DNA of 64,000 nucleotides from Naganishia liquefaciens (GCA_013423385.1 BLZA01000053.1:434001-498000); one strand, 5' to 3'; positions 12,501 through 24,604 are shown, counted from the first letter of the stretch. The notes: generated by a model from the sequence alone, not told the origin. Translations and numbers: made by a program.

Positions 12501-13649
12501 GACGATGTCATTACACTGAGCGGAGTGGCTTCAGGTGGAACAGTTCCCGTCGGCCGGCCGATCAATGCCCTCAGTCTATTCGCCGAGTACTTTGAGCTCG
12601 AACAGCCGGCCACCTTGAAACACATCAAGAAACTCGCAGACCGGGCGGAAGACGATGTGACGAAGAAGGCCCTTGATCGATATACTGAACCCGATGTCTA
12701 TAAGGCGGAAGTCTCTGACAAGCGCATCAGTGTTCTGGCTTTACTGGAAAAGTTCCCCGAGCTACCGCTCTCAATCGCGGAATTCATCGAAATGCTGCCC
12801 AACATCAAAATGCGACAGGTGAGTAGGCGTCTATGGTTGCCATTGATCTTGGCTGAATCTGCGGGTGCGGCGTAGTACTCCATCTCCTCGTCACCTTTGG
12901 ACGATCCGCATCGCGTTTCTCTGACGATTTCCGTTCTAGATGCCCCGCATCTCTCCGGCAGCGGCAAACGATACATGGGCACCGCTACTACGTTCCTGTC
13001 TCAACTCACGCCGGGAGCCATGATCCATGCGGCTGTTCGGCCTTCAAGCGAAGGTTTCCATCCTCCGGCTGATCCGTCGATCCCTATTATCATGGGATGC
13101 GCTGGAACAGGAATTGCTCCCTTCCGATCGTTCGTTCAAGAGCGAGCGCTCCAGAAGTACGTGCCGACATCGCGTCCGAGGGACTTGGCTGATTTAGTAC
13201 CTGTAATGAAGGGATGCTGGTCGAGAGGTCGGACCGGCGCTTCTCTTTTATGGGTGTCACTCTCCCGATACAGATTTGCTGTATGATGCCGAGATGGAGG
13301 AGTGGCAAAAGAAAGGTGTCGTTCAAGTTAAGCATGCCTTTAGTCGTGCACCCGATAAGTCTGAAGGTTGCAGATACGTTCAGTACGTCTTGACGTCCCG
13401 TTTCGTGCATAGAATGACGCTGAAGGGCTCTATTGCAGAGAGCGCGTATGGCATGACCGCGCCGAGGTCGAGGCGCTGTTCCGAGCTGACGCGAAAGTTT
13501 ACGTCTGCGGAAGCTCGGGGATGGCAAAGAGCCTTCAGCAGACGGCCGTCAAGATCCTTGCTGCTGCAAAGGATGTCTCCGAGGAAGAGGCCGAAGGACT
13601 GTATCTGAAATTGAAGAGCTCAAGGTTCTCTCTGGACATTTTTGGTTAG
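9569..13649 (+). CDS. Self-sufficient cytochrome P450:NADPH-P450 reductase fusion (CYP505 family)
   Basis: A fusion monooxygenase of the P450foxy/BM3 type; known members hydroxylate fatty acids near the omega end using NADPH, with the reductase on the same chain. The start is the ATG in CCACCATGG at 9569 ([18 protein letters not shown]). The P450 half shows the I-helix AGHETTSG spread over an intron, the K-helix EALRLNP, and the heme loop [16 protein letters not shown] with the ligand Cys. The reductase half shows an FMN-binding [16 protein letters not shown], connecting and FAD regions ([10 protein letters not shown]), an NADPH-binding [28 protein letters not shown], and an end SRFSLDIFG. 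About a dozen introns. No membrane anchor is seen, so it is probably soluble, as in the family. It follows the transporter gene in the same direction. Confidence 0.9.
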
Positions 13650-13909
13650 GGCGTATAGAGGCCATAAGATATAGGCGTTGCGCGGAAAATTTGTTAGAAG
13701 AATCGACATACGAAAGGACCTATTGATCGTTGTTATTGAGTTCTAACAGCAGTCCCGCGCAGTGCGCGCGTTCTCTTATGGGATTTGCTGATCATTCGTA
13801 CATACACCATGTGCGTGAGCCGAGAGATCGGACAGAATACCTGGAACCAGATAACATCTATGCCTCGGAACCATAACTCTATAGGCATACGCACTTTTCC
13901 CCCACCCAG

Positions 13910-16184
13910 CTACTCTTCTGCCGTATCCTTCTCCGCCATGCCACACGGTGACCGTCTCGCCTGCCCATGCTGCCGCCGCTGCTGTGCCTCCATCTTCTTG
14001 ACGACCTCCCACTCGGTCCGCAAAAACACCCACATCCATCGCCTCGCGAGCTCGAGCGCCTCCATCAAAAAAACGCCGCTCTCAATCTCCGAGATGGTGT
14101 GCAGATGCGAGGAAAGTTTGAGAGACCACGTGAACCGAAGGATGAGATCGATGGCAATGAAGAGGTGGTATACCAGCGGATCAGGGAAGAGCAGGCGCGG
14201 CCGGAGGCCAAAAAGGAGTGGATTCGACATGTGTCGGAAGGGAAGGGCCGTATAGAAGGCGTGAAGGGCGGAGCGGATGCCGAGCCCCGTCGTCGTCGTC
14301 GTCGTCATCGTTGTCGTCGTCGTCGTCGTTGTGCTCCGCGCGGGTGTGGTACCGGTGTGTGCCGGCAGCGTGACAGCCGCGGCGGAGAAATGCGACTGGT
14401 GGGACGAAGACCTCGCATGGGAACTTTTGCTCGTCGTCCGTGGCTCGGCTGCTGATGTCGTGGCACCACCATGCTGAATGCCGTCCTTGGACGCGGACTT
14501 TACCATCGGCGCCGAAGCGGGCAATGACGTCCCCGCGGGGATTCCAAACGACGACCGACGTCGGAAATAAAGATGCGGCGAAGGCGCTGGCGAACGCTGG
14601 TGTGAATGGTACCCGGCCGACGCAAGCTCGTATTCCGTCATATTCGTGCCCGTCCCGCGTCCAAGCAGGGCCCGCAAGCGGCGAACCAGCGCGAAAGGGA
14701 TCGCGAGGCCTGGGCGTGTGGTGGAGGACGGGCGGTGCGCGGTCGGGAGGCCCGAAATCTCTGACGGGGAAGGATGCCAGGTCTGGACTTGGAGGAGCGT
14801 GAGACCCCAATCGTTTGTGACGTCCCACCAAAAGGAATACATCGAGTTGACGGCAACGGCGAGGAGCCTTTGATGGACGTGAGTGGGTGAGCCGGGGAAA
14901 GGGAGGGTGGAGAGCGGGGACTCACCAGAGCCGAAACAGGCGATGCTCGCCAAACCACCGTCCACTCGTATGCCTCAGCTCTTCGACGCTCAATCCGCGG
15001 TCCTGCGCGACCTGCTGGACGACGGTACGCTGTGCCGCCGAGAGAAAGATGACGGGGAAAGCCGTGGCGTATTTGAGCGCGTTGAGGAGCGGTCGAGCGG
15101 AAGTATTGCCGGGCAGGAGGTATTCGTGTATACATTGACGGAGACGGAGGATGTAAGGGAGGCTAGCGGTATGGCCGAGCGCGAAATCAGGCCCCGGAGA
15201 CATTTTCTCCTATCCACGAATGCTTACGACACCATTGCCAGAACGATCCAATCATGTACGCCCCCGACTCTGACCCTACCCTTGGTAATACCTCCGCTCC
15301 ATATCTGACACGCACTGACCCACAAGTCGCCGAGCACTTTGGCGAACGAGGTGAGAATATCGGCGAGGATGACGTCGGCGAAAAAGGGCGCATGTGTTGT
15401 CGGCGGGATGATAATCCTGCGTAGGGATCTGCCATGCTTGAAGATGAGCGACTGGACGACAAGGCAGGAGCGACGCCAACGCAACGCACCGTAAAAGACT
15501 CTGTCGTTCCCGCTCTCCAACCTTGCACCTTCCCCATCCAAACCCCGTCCCAAACCCCATCACAGCGATCCCCACCACCACACCCCCAACGACCGCCCTC
15601 CAACTCTCCATCAACTCTCTCTCTGCCTGCCCACGCGCATCCTCCCCTTGTCCGTACGCACGCACCTGGTCGGACGTCGGGGTGGTAAGGAACCGAAAGA
15701 GGAGCCATCCGAGGGCGACGAGGAGGGTGTAGGCGAGGAAGAGGGCATATATGGATCGGTAGAGGGCTTGCGCGGTGGGACGATCTGCATGAGATGGCGG
15801 GGGTGAGGGTGTCCGGGACGAAGAAAAGGCGGTGTCGACGGCGTCGGTGGGAACGGCACGTCCGTATCCGTCAAAACTCATCTTGAGCTCGTCCCCCGCT
15901 TCGCGCACGTCAAACACTACCGTTGTCGCTGCGGCCGCCTTCTCCCCGTCTCCATCCTCGTCCCCCGGAATGCCATCCTCTGGCGCTCCGAGATCAAGGG
16001 CCGCACCGACGTCGATCCCGAGAAGGGTGAGGGCATGGACGTTTGTGGCCCAGAGGAGGATGGCGAGCGCGACGAGGACGAGGACGCGGAACGGGAGGGG
16101 GAATGCCGAGGAGAATGTGGGGAGTGTAAGGGGCCGGGAAGGGGAAGGGAGGGGTGCGGGGAGAGGGGGAGCGTCGATGTCCAT
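13910..16184 (-). CDS. ERD1: ERD1/EXS-domain membrane protein
   Basis: A multi-spanning Golgi protein of the Erd1/XPR1 (EXS-domain) family, linked in yeast to retention of ER residents, glycosyltransferase recycling and Golgi phosphate handling. It begins at 16184 with a Pro-rich leader and a hydrophobic segment (LVLVALAILLWATN). EXS landmarks follow in order: LPYILRLRQCIHEYL, ALKYATAFPVIFLSA, FRLW, and NSMYSFWWDVTNDWGL, then a long low-complexity insertion, then FIAIDLILRFTWSLKL and FLRTEWEVVKKMEAQQ. The insertion includes a poly-Thr tract encoded by a GTC/GAC trinucleotide run at about 14285-14335. Several introns split the middle. The long insertion (about 150 residues between EXS helices) is unusual for Erd1. 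It is convergent with the P450 gene and in tandem with the methyltransferase gene. Confidence 0.82.
14283..14336. repeat. GTC/GAC trinucleotide run inside the ERD1-like gene
   Basis: A run of CGT/TGT triplets on the + strand reads as poly-Thr, broken by one Met, on the coding strand. It lies within the disordered insertion and is likely variable in length. Confidence 0.8.
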
Positions 16185-16317
16185 GGCTGGGTTCCCCGAC
16201 CACGCTCCCTCTTTGCACGCAACATCGCTCGCTGTTTATGCTGCCCGACGTGGCCGGCTGAGACATTCCCTCGCTCATTTGCTTCCGCGGACTCTCCCGG
16301 AGTCATATGGATATCTA

Positions 16318-17443
16318 TTAGAGCGCCGCCGCATACTGCAGATCATACAGGAAATACGAAAACCCCTCGGGCGGACCAATGTCCCGGTGCGTCAGTGCAA
16401 ACCCGGCGTGCCCAAGCATGTAGCGTCTCCGAAAGTGCGGCTGGCCGAATGTCGCGCTGGCAAGAGGGAAGGGGGGGGGGGGTTCAGTTTTGTGTGAGAC
16501 ACGGGGTCGGGGTCGGGTGCACGTACTAGAGGAATCGAGAGCCTTTTTGCTTGGCGAGGACTCTGTGGTACGAGCGGGATATGAGATGACACCCCGCATG
16601 CATCACGGAGGCCCGGTAGAGGGCAAACTCACCTCACGGCCTCTTCCACCTCTTTCCGACAATTCTGCACGTCCTCCTCGGGCGGATTCTATCGCACCAA
16701 CATCGGGCGTCAGTGGCTTCACACGCTATCCACCCACGGCCCCGCGGGAACACGCACCCAGACATCCCCCTTGCTCGTCAACATGGCATCCATCGTTCCC
16801 TTGTCCAAAACGACGTCAAAGTCACCCTCGTTGAACTTTAAATCGCGAATGTCCATCTCGAGCCATTGCATGTCGGGTCGAAGTTCGGCGTGGCGCGCGC
16901 GCATTTGGGCAATGAGGATTGCCGAGTACTGGCGATGTTCGGGCGCGTGGGATCAGCCACATGAAAAAGACGAGCTGTCCGGAGACCGACTTACATCGAC
17001 ATTCACGACATTATGATATCCCGCATCATACATCTACCTTGCCTCCGACGCATCAGCCTCGGATACACATTCTCCCTCGCAAAGCCCAACAGGACGCACC
17101 ACCTCTCCCAACAACGAATTCCCACACCCGAGCATCAACACACGCACGTCTTTCCCCTTGCCGCATTCCAGCAAGTATGGCTCGAGGAGGGGTAATAGGT
17201 ATTCCGGCTGGAGAAACCAGTCAAATGATGAGTCTTGGCCTTCGCTGAGAGGTAATCTGTCAGCATATGAGCACCTGTGAGGGATCATCCGGGGCTTGCC
17301 TTGCGTAGCGCTTTTCCCTGGATGGAATGGTATGAAAACCGTCAGTCAAAGGGACTCGCCTCAGGGGAACGAGAAATGACGGACCAGTATTCCTGCGTGC
17401 CGTAGCCAGTGTTGTCCTCTGGGAGACCTTGGACGGGACTCAT
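16318..17443 (-). CDS. Class I SAM-dependent methyltransferase, EEF1AKMT4/METTL13-like
   Basis: A seven-beta-strand methyltransferase; the closest family I recognise methylates lysines of translation elongation factor eEF1A. Spliced reading: start MSPVQGLPEDNTGYGT at 17443, EYWEKRYASEGQDSSFDW, motif I VLMLGCGNSLLGE, MYDAGYHNVVNVDYS, motif II-like DMQWLEMDIRDL, FDVVLDKGTMDAM, and the family ending YATFGQPHFRRRY then the final residues FLYDLQYAAAL. The acidic residue of NVD and the LDKGT segment are as expected. Six introns, including an 18-nt exon (17300-17317) followed by a GC-AG intron (17245-17299), and an intron with a long C run. It shares a promoter of about 300 bp with the divergent Ebp1/Cdb4-like gene. 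A joint role around translation is plausible but inferred. Confidence 0.83.
17245..17299 (-). other. GC-AG intron in the methyltransferase gene
   Basis: On the coding strand the exon ends TACGCAAG and the intron begins GCAAGCCC and ends CCTCTCAG. Joining gives EKRYASEGQDSSFDW in frame. AG|GCAAG is the usual context for functional GC donors. Confidence 0.72.
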
Positions 17444-17741
17444 CGTGGCGAGGGGACGTATTGGGGGAGATCCACCGAACCCGGAGTATTCCCAACTGGT
17501 ATCCCCGACTCTTCAAAAGTCGACAGCCCGCGGGCATGTCTCAGCTGAGCCCACATTGTCAACACGGCGCTGCTTACCTAATCCTTCTCCCCGCTCGCCC
17601 GCTTGCCCTGCGCCTCTATCTGGCACCCGGAAATTGTAACCAGCGGGCGACGGCACACGCAGCGAGTTCGTCATCTTGCTTCAAACGTCACACACACACA
17701 ATACGTCCATCGTTCATTGACACCCCTACTTTTGATATACA
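17444..17741. promoter_or_regulatory. Bidirectional promoter between the methyltransferase and Ebp1/Cdb4-like genes
   Basis: The 298 bp between two divergent start codons must carry both promoters. No TATA box stands out. A short CA run (CACACACACACA) lies near 17690, just 5' of the Ebp1/Cdb4-like start. Shared regulation is inference. Confidence 0.55.
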
Positions 17742-19251
17742 ATGTCCGCGCCCGCTATTGATCTCAAGAAACAGGCTCCTCCCGCCGCCGAGGAGGCCAA
17801 GCCCGAGGAAAAGGGATTGAGCAATGATGCGTAAGTGCGAGTCCGTGCGGGGGAGACTGGTCAGAACTGATCGCGTCCCTGCCCATGAAGCCTGACAAAG
17901 TACACGACCGCCGGAACGATTCTCGGTGACGTGTTGAAGAAGTTTATCCCGACCGTTCAGGCTGGAAAGTCTGTCTTGGAGCTCTGCACCGAGTGAGTGG
18001 AAACGTTTGCAAGAGGTCGGCGTGTCCGATTGCTTTTTTGGCTTATACGCTGCGCGGCTGGAAAGAGGTGACAAGTTGGTTTCCGAGGCTGTTGCCGGTG
18101 TCTGGAACAACAAGAAGGGACTCTCCAAGGGTACGTGTCCGTGAATCATCGCTCGAGCCCGTCGCTCATCCCCCCCCCCCCCTGCCCAGGCATCGCCTTC
18201 CCCACCTCGGTCTCGGTCAACAACACCGTCTCCCACTTTTCGCCCTTGCCCTCGGACAAGGACGTACCCGTCTTGAAGGACGGCGACGTCGTCAAGATCA
18301 TGCTCGGTGTCCAGATCGACGGCTACGCTTCCATCCACGCCGAGACCGTTGTCGTCGGTGCTGATGCTGCTTCGCCCGTCGATGGTAAGAAGGCCGACGT
18401 CGTCAAGGCCGCGTACGATGCCGCTCAGCTCGCCATGCGGATGATCAAGCCCGCCGTCAAGAACTTTGACATTACCGAGGCCGTTCAGAGCTTTACGGCC
18501 GACTATGGATGCAAGCCCGTCGAGAACATGTTGAGCTGTCAGCACGAGCAAAACGTTACGGACGGCAAGAAGCGTATTATCCTCAACCCGGATGCCGACA
18601 GCAGGAGTTCGCACGAAAAGTGCGTGTTCGAGGAAGGCGAAGTGTACGGCGTCGATGTTTTGGTCGTCACCGGCGACGACGGCAAGGCCCGTCCAGAGGA
18701 ATCCCGAACGACCATCTACAAGCGTTCCAACGACGTCACGTACCAGCTCAAGATGAAGACCTCGCGTACGGTCTTTAGCGAGATTCAGAAAAAGGCGGGC
18801 ACGTTCCCCTTTACGCTGCGAACGCTCGACGACGAGAAGCGAGCCCGAATGGGCGTTCAAGAGGCCGTGCAGCACGGTCTGTTGAGGCCCTATGACGTCG
18901 TCTTTACCAAGGAGGGCACCCAGGTCGCTGAATTCTTCTTTACGCGCAAGTGACACCGTGTGTGCGGGTGTGACAGCTATTGACGACCCTTTCCCCCGCA
19001 GTCGCCCTGCTCCCCGCTGGACCTCTCCTTCTTTCCCCTGCTCCCGTCTGGTACTCTGCGTACGTGCCGCTGACTACAAACTAGCCCTACTTTGCTCATA
19101 CCTCATTATTCCCTCGCACAGTGACAAGGTCAAGTCGGACGCTAGCTCCAAGAACGAGGAATACAAGACCTTGTTGACCAAAAAATTGCGAGAGGACAAG
19201 AAGAAGAAGAAGAAGGCCGCCGCTGCCGCCGAGCCCGCTGCTTCGTCGTAA
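17742..19251 (+). CDS. cdb4: Ebp1/PA2G4-like protein (fungal Cdb4, M24 pseudo-peptidase)
   Basis: A methionine-aminopeptidase fold protein without peptidase function; relatives bind ribosomes and nucleic acids (Ebp1) or curved DNA (Cdb4). The start at 17742 gives MSAPAIDLKKQAPP, then SNDALTKYTTAGTILGDVL, GIAFPTSVSVNNTVSHFSPL, the pita-bread core (VKIMLGVQIDGYASIHAETV), and EGTQVAEFFFTR. If exon 4 is read through, the protein stops at 18953. A 172-nt intron (18950-19121) with a weak GTGACA donor and a good CCTCGCACAG acceptor instead adds NDKVKSDASS and the Lys-rich ending typical of the family (KKLREDKKKKKKAA), stopping at 19251. The frame agrees exactly, so the long form is probably the main product. 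It is divergent from a methyltransferase gene. Confidence 0.88.
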
Positions 19252-20976
19252 GGGGACTCGACCCCGGAGAATACATCCGCCGTGCGGACACGAACGCACG
19301 GGGCCAGTAAAACGAAAGTCGCCATTGCAAGGAATCAACGTCAGGTCCGTGCGCGGTAGACGAACGCTACATGGACTGTATAATGTATAGCGATATGTAG
19401 CGATCAGGTGAAATTGATACACCCGAGACTGGCATGCTGGCTACGCGAGTCGTGGGCAAAATAAGCTCGTAGACAGAGTCGTGACTGCGAGCGGCGACCG
19501 AGCTGACGATCCGAGGATGGCACTGTCCCGGAGATCGCATGAGGGGCTGGTATGGCGAAAATGGCAGTACTTCCAATAGCAGTATTCGCCCGCTCAATAC
19601 GCGGCAACGCCGGTGGCCGCTTAAACAGGAAAGGAGATCCAGGGGTCCAGCTCAGGTCTCCGGGGGCCACGGTGGACCAAGCATCTTTGCTCACCGAGCT
19701 CGGTAGAGGGTCGTCCCGCCCGAGACTCACCCGAATCCTGGTCTGCGGAGAGAATTTGAGCACCCTAAGCAATGCTTGGGCTACCTTCCCCGTTTGGCGA
19801 CAAAGTATTCGGGGAAGGCTCACCACTGCAAGTCGCCTCGGAACGGTTTACACTCGCCTCGTGGCTTCGACGCGGTCCGCAAGGCTATTCGAAGCGTTGA
19901 CGCAGGACTTTGTCCGAAGCGCTGTTCGAATGAGTCGACCAGCTGGACCAGCAAGCTGTCGGTGCTTTGCGGTACGGTCCAGCGAGGCAGCTGTGACGCC
20001 GCGAACTGGGCTACGTTTCTGATTTACCTCCGTCGAGCTTTTCGGCGATTGTTTCTTGTATCCCAAGTTTTGCCGGCAGAAGCGGCCGGACGGGTTTACG
20101 TATTCGAGCATGCGTGAAATGCTTGTGGCAATACGTCACAGATCAGCACCTCGCGTGACCAGATTGAAAGCTTGTTTCCTGCTCCGAGACGTCTGGATCC
20201 CTCTGTGACTATCAATCTGTGTGGGTTAATTACCTGTCTGACGTCTTTCAAAACACCACTCGTCGTCCATAACGCTGTTCAGAACCGGCGCCGAAAATGC
20301 GTGCGGCCCAAGATCCAGGATCGCGCGGGTGGAAGCGCTGGTGCAAAGGTCGTGTATTCTGTATCTGCAGCCAGAGCTGTAGCCTGCAAGAGATCTCCGT
20401 CCTCGGATCAATGGGTTTGCATGCTGAGCTATCTGCTGCCTTGCATTGGCGATGCTGCTTCGCTACGGTTGTCAATCGCGTTCAATTGCATCAATCGTGC
20501 TTGACTGTCAAGCAAAGCTTCAAGCAAAAGCCTTGTTGAGCCACGGCAGCTCCGAACGGCCGTAGCTAGCTACGCTCGGTAGACTGGAAGCTGGAAAGCA
20601 CGGAAGGTATTCAGCTAATAAAATTAAAGCCCAGGCTCGTGGTGCTCCCACGGCAAGCATCATGGTCGATTGTGACTCTGTACTGCGCTTTGTGGTGGCC
20701 CAACCTAGGACCGAATGCTCAGCCAGACAGCTAGCCAGACTGGCTATCTGCTAGATACTTGGCAGCATTCCAAACTTGAAACTACCACTTTTCAGCGCAA
20801 CGCGAAGCAACACAATACAGATCCCCGCCGTCTAATTACGCTACGATGGGCCTATTCCGCAACACTCGTTAATATTCACCAAGTCGTCATCTTCATCCAA
20901 TCCTCTGTGCACACCAGAGACAATCGTCGCGCCGCTCAACATTTGTAGAGGCTCGTCCCCTTTCACTCAAACAGAC
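19252..20976. other. Intergenic region upstream of the histidine kinase
   Basis: No supported gene in about 1.7 kb. Open frames in 19.5-20.5 kb show no recognisable domain and lack convincing splice structure. It probably holds the long promoter and leader of the kinase gene. Nothing else was seen. Confidence 0.5.
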
Positions 20977-23900
20977 ATGCATATCCCTGCGCGATCTGGC
21001 CCTTTATGGGACGACTTTCTCTTCGACTCCGATACCACGAATCTCACAGCTATCGCATCAAGCGGTCCACCGCTGTACCCCTTGCAAGCAAGATGGCATT
21101 GGCCGCTAGTATTGACCTCGTATTTCATCTCCGCTTTGGGAGGATACACATCGACGCAGTTGATGTCGCAAGTCAGAGCAAGCAAGGGCGTTCGTGCGAG
21201 AATGACTTGGATTGGGCTGGCAAGCGTGGTCTTTGGCGGATGGTGAGCACCGACACTGACAATGACGAACGCCTGTCCAACTCTTCTTGTTACAGTGGGA
21301 TATGGTCAATGCACTTTGTCTCGATGCTCGCGCTCGACCTCGGCATTCCTGTGGCGTACAACATTCCCGTCACAATACTCTCAGCCATCGTCGCTATTAC
21401 AGCGACCTTTACGACGTTTGGCTACGAGCTAATTAATCACTACGCGCGCAAGTTTAGACGCATAGCAGAGCTGAACAGGATGTTGCATCCTGTACATCCG
21501 TCGGATTCTCGACAGCCTCTTATCCCTCCACCGCTGGATCCATCGACTGAGCTTCCGCACGAGCTTCCACGGAGGAATTCCTACGACACCCTCTCGCCGA
21601 AAACGCGTGCGTCGGCAGACCTGCCGCCGGCATCTCTTCAAGACAAGATCGGGACGCCTGCGCGTCGTAGATGGACGGGTGTCAATCAGAGCGATGAGAA
21701 CGTCATTAAGTACCGTATGGACGGACATCGTGACGATCCGGTCGATATCAGTGTCACTACGAGTTCCATGCTCGGAGTAGAACTACCGAACCAGGATCCG
21801 GGTCGAGGCGTATCAGTAGTACACTTCGAACAACCAAGTGCGGAAATGGGTTTCCCTTCGCAGGGAACGTCCTCATTATTCCCTGCAGGATTCCAGCGAG
21901 AAGGCCTTATTACTCCGCCAGCTTCGGATTCCGTCAACCCCGACCCGTTCGCGTTCGAACGGTCGTCGAATGGTTCCTTTTCCAGCGATCATTTGGCGAT
22001 GCTGTATGGACCTGGGCTAGGACAGTCGTGGAAGGGCGATGATGAGCTTTTGGCCGAGGAGAGTCGGCGCGCGTCGCTGATTGTGCTGGCAAAGGTGGTT
22101 GCAACTAGGTTCACGTACAAGGTGGTCGTCAAGGGGGTTCTGATGGGACTAGCGGTCGTCAGCATGCATTATACCGGCATGTTAGCGATGCGCATGGAGG
22201 GAACAATCATTTGGAACTGGTGGTTGGTCGCTTTGAGCGTGGTCGATGCTTGCCTGGTTTGCATGATTGCCATCATCTTCAGTGAGTCCTGTACAACACA
22301 TTCAGCGCGCGTACTAAAATCCATCGGGACAGTGCCCTTGTCTCAGTCCAGCTTTACCAGTCAAATCCTTTTCTCACTGGTGTCCGGTTTTGGGGTTTCT
22401 GTGAGCAACAAGCGAAGAACGCAAACTCTGGGACGATACTTACAAGACTCTCTTTGTGAAATCAGTCGATGCATTATTGCGGCATGTTTGCAGCCAATTT
22501 TTATACCGTCTTGGCACCAGAGGACCGCCATGCCGCGACCGTTCAGTCACACACCCTTCCTTGGTCTATAGCGGTCATCGCTTTTGCGAGCTGTTTGATT
22601 TCCTATGTTCTTCTTGCACACACGGTCACTTCGTCCCGAGATGAATTAGTCGAGGCGATTCGAACGAAGAGGGCGCTTTGGAGGACAATGGCCGAAAAGG
22701 AGGCGGCTGTGAGATCGGATAAACTGAAGATGGACTTTATCAGTGTCGCCAGTCATGAAATCAGGGTCAGTTCTGGCCCAATCCTATGATGCCGTAGACT
22801 GACACCAATGCCAGACCCCTCTCCATGTCATTGCAGGCTACGTCGATCTCCTCGCCCAGACAGATTTGACTCAGGAACAACAAGAATATATCGCCGCACT
22901 TCGCAGCGGTTGCGCCAGTATCCGCCACATCACCTCGGACGTGCTCGACTTTGCAAAGCTACAGAACCCAAGCGCTGAGTCCCGAGCGCGAAGCGCTGAA
23001 ATTGATCTTCGCAAAATCGCCATGGAGATTGTTCAAGGGTGTTCTTCGTCAACGTATATGGCGTCGGTTCGGAATGCGCCATTGCAAAATGGCTCGTCTT
23101 CCGCACCAGCGGATCGGCCCGACATTATCCTGGAGTTCGACCGTGATGTACCGCTCACAGTCTTCCTAGACGAGGTTTACGTTACCAGAATTCTGATGAA
23201 CCTTCTGAACAATGCACTCAAATTTTGCTCGGATGGATACATCCTCGTCCGGATATCCATGCACGATATCTCTGGCGAAGGACAGCCCAGTCTTTGCATA
23301 TCGGTGCGGGATACCGGTATCGGTATTGCCAAATCGTTTCAAACCCAGATTTTCTCGCCATTCCAGCAAGCAGACACCTCGCTTACACGGAAGCATACTG
23401 GAACCGGCCTGGGCCTCGCTATTTGCTATCAATTGGCGACGAGCATGCATGGCAACATGGGAATCTGGAGTCAGCAAGGTGTGGGAGCTGGAACGGAACT
23501 GTCGGTATACCTGCCCATCAACATCTTGACGTATGATTCAGACGAATCCAACGGCAGACGTCTTCAGCCCGTTCATCTCGATCAGCCGCTCTCGGCTGCC
23601 CGCTCCGTCAGAAGCCTCCAGGATCCGCCTACCGTTGGATTTCTCACCCGTTCGGCAAAGAAGCAGAGTCTGCTTCTCGAGGCGTTCAGCGCGTACGGTT
23701 TTCGCGTAGAGGATCTTCTTGCCGTTTCTGTTTCTCGAGCGATGCCGATGGACTGTGCCTGGATCGACTTGGAGGTTATAGCAAGATATCCCGATAAAAT
23801 CACGCAGCTACTGTCCATCCCGTCTCTGTCTGTCTACATCCTCTGCGAAAATCCGGGAATGACTTCGAGAGATTCTGCAATGTTGGCCGCCACCCGAAAT

Positions 23901-24604
23901 GCTCGAGCTCAAGTCATTTTGATGCCGCGACCTATTAACATACCGGATGCGACCACATGGCTGTCTGATTCGGCCACGGCGTCCATCCATGGAGGCCGTG
24001 TTCTAAACGTTGCAGCTTCCAACGGCTATACACAAATGATATCCCCGCCGTTGACTGTCGTACCGACATTGGGCACGACCCCTGAAGATGAGCAAGCGGT
24101 CGATGGGCTATTGAAAACGGGGACACACCTTCGAGTCTTGCTCGTCGACGACAATCTAGTGAGCAGAATCATCTACTTTAAAAGTGTTTTGACTCACCCG
24201 GTCTCAAAGATCAATCAACGACTCGGAGTGCGCATTCTTTCGAAAATGAAGTATTCGGTGGACACAGCAGAGAATGGGCAGGTCGCACTGGATAAGATCG
24301 CGGCCGGGCGTGATCAGTACGGACTGGTGCTGATGGATTGCCAGGTGCGGTGCTGCGGTCGTGCCCACAAATAAATTGCTAATTTCGTGCGTAGATGCCG
24401 GTACTCGATGGATTCGAAGCGACAAGAAGAATAAGACAGGCGGAACGGGCAGGTTCCCTTTCAGGACACCTCCCCGTCATCGCATTGACAGCAAATGTAT
24501 CGCCAGACAGCCGCGAACGGTGTATTGAAGCTGGAGCGGATCATTTCCTGGCAAAACCACTAATCTCGGCCGAGCTACATGAATGCATTCAGCGCTTCAT
24601 GTAA
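20977..24604 (+). CDS. MHYT-domain hybrid sensor histidine kinase
   Basis: A membrane two-component sensor with kinase and receiver on one chain. The start at 20977 is MHIPARSGPLWDDF. The N-terminal MHYT region has repeated helices with WSMHFVSML, SMHYTGMLAM and a third HYCGMFAANF, proposed in this family to bind metal and sense oxygen, CO or NO. A disordered loop of about 200 residues separates the first helices from the rest. Then come the H-box FISVASHEIRTPLHVI (phospho-His), the N-box LMNLLNNALKF, G boxes DTGIGI and GTGLGLAI, and a receiver with VLLVDDN, phospho-acceptor LMDCQMPVLDG and FLAKPL. The last intron splits CQ|MPVLDG. All catalytic residues look intact. About six introns. It presumably signals through a Ypd1-type phosphotransfer protein encoded elsewhere. 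Confidence 0.9.

Noticed and set aside
9569-13649. Two separate genes, a P450 and a P450 reductase
   Set aside because: The frame continues through introns from the heme domain to the FMN domain with no stop or new promoter, and the order matches CYP505 fusions.
14181-14831. Poly-Asp and other low-complexity frames over the ERD1-like gene
   Set aside because: Shadow frames of the triplet run; the EXS-domain reading in another frame is clear.
17688-18956. 422-codon open frame antisense to the Ebp1/Cdb4-like gene
   Set aside because: It is the mirror of a well-supported gene; its length comes from the strong codon bias of that gene. No domain and no splice structure.
19552-20117. Open frames of 110-156 codons between the Ebp1/Cdb4-like and kinase genes
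   Set aside because: No recognisable domain, overlapping frames on both strands, and composition like chance translation.
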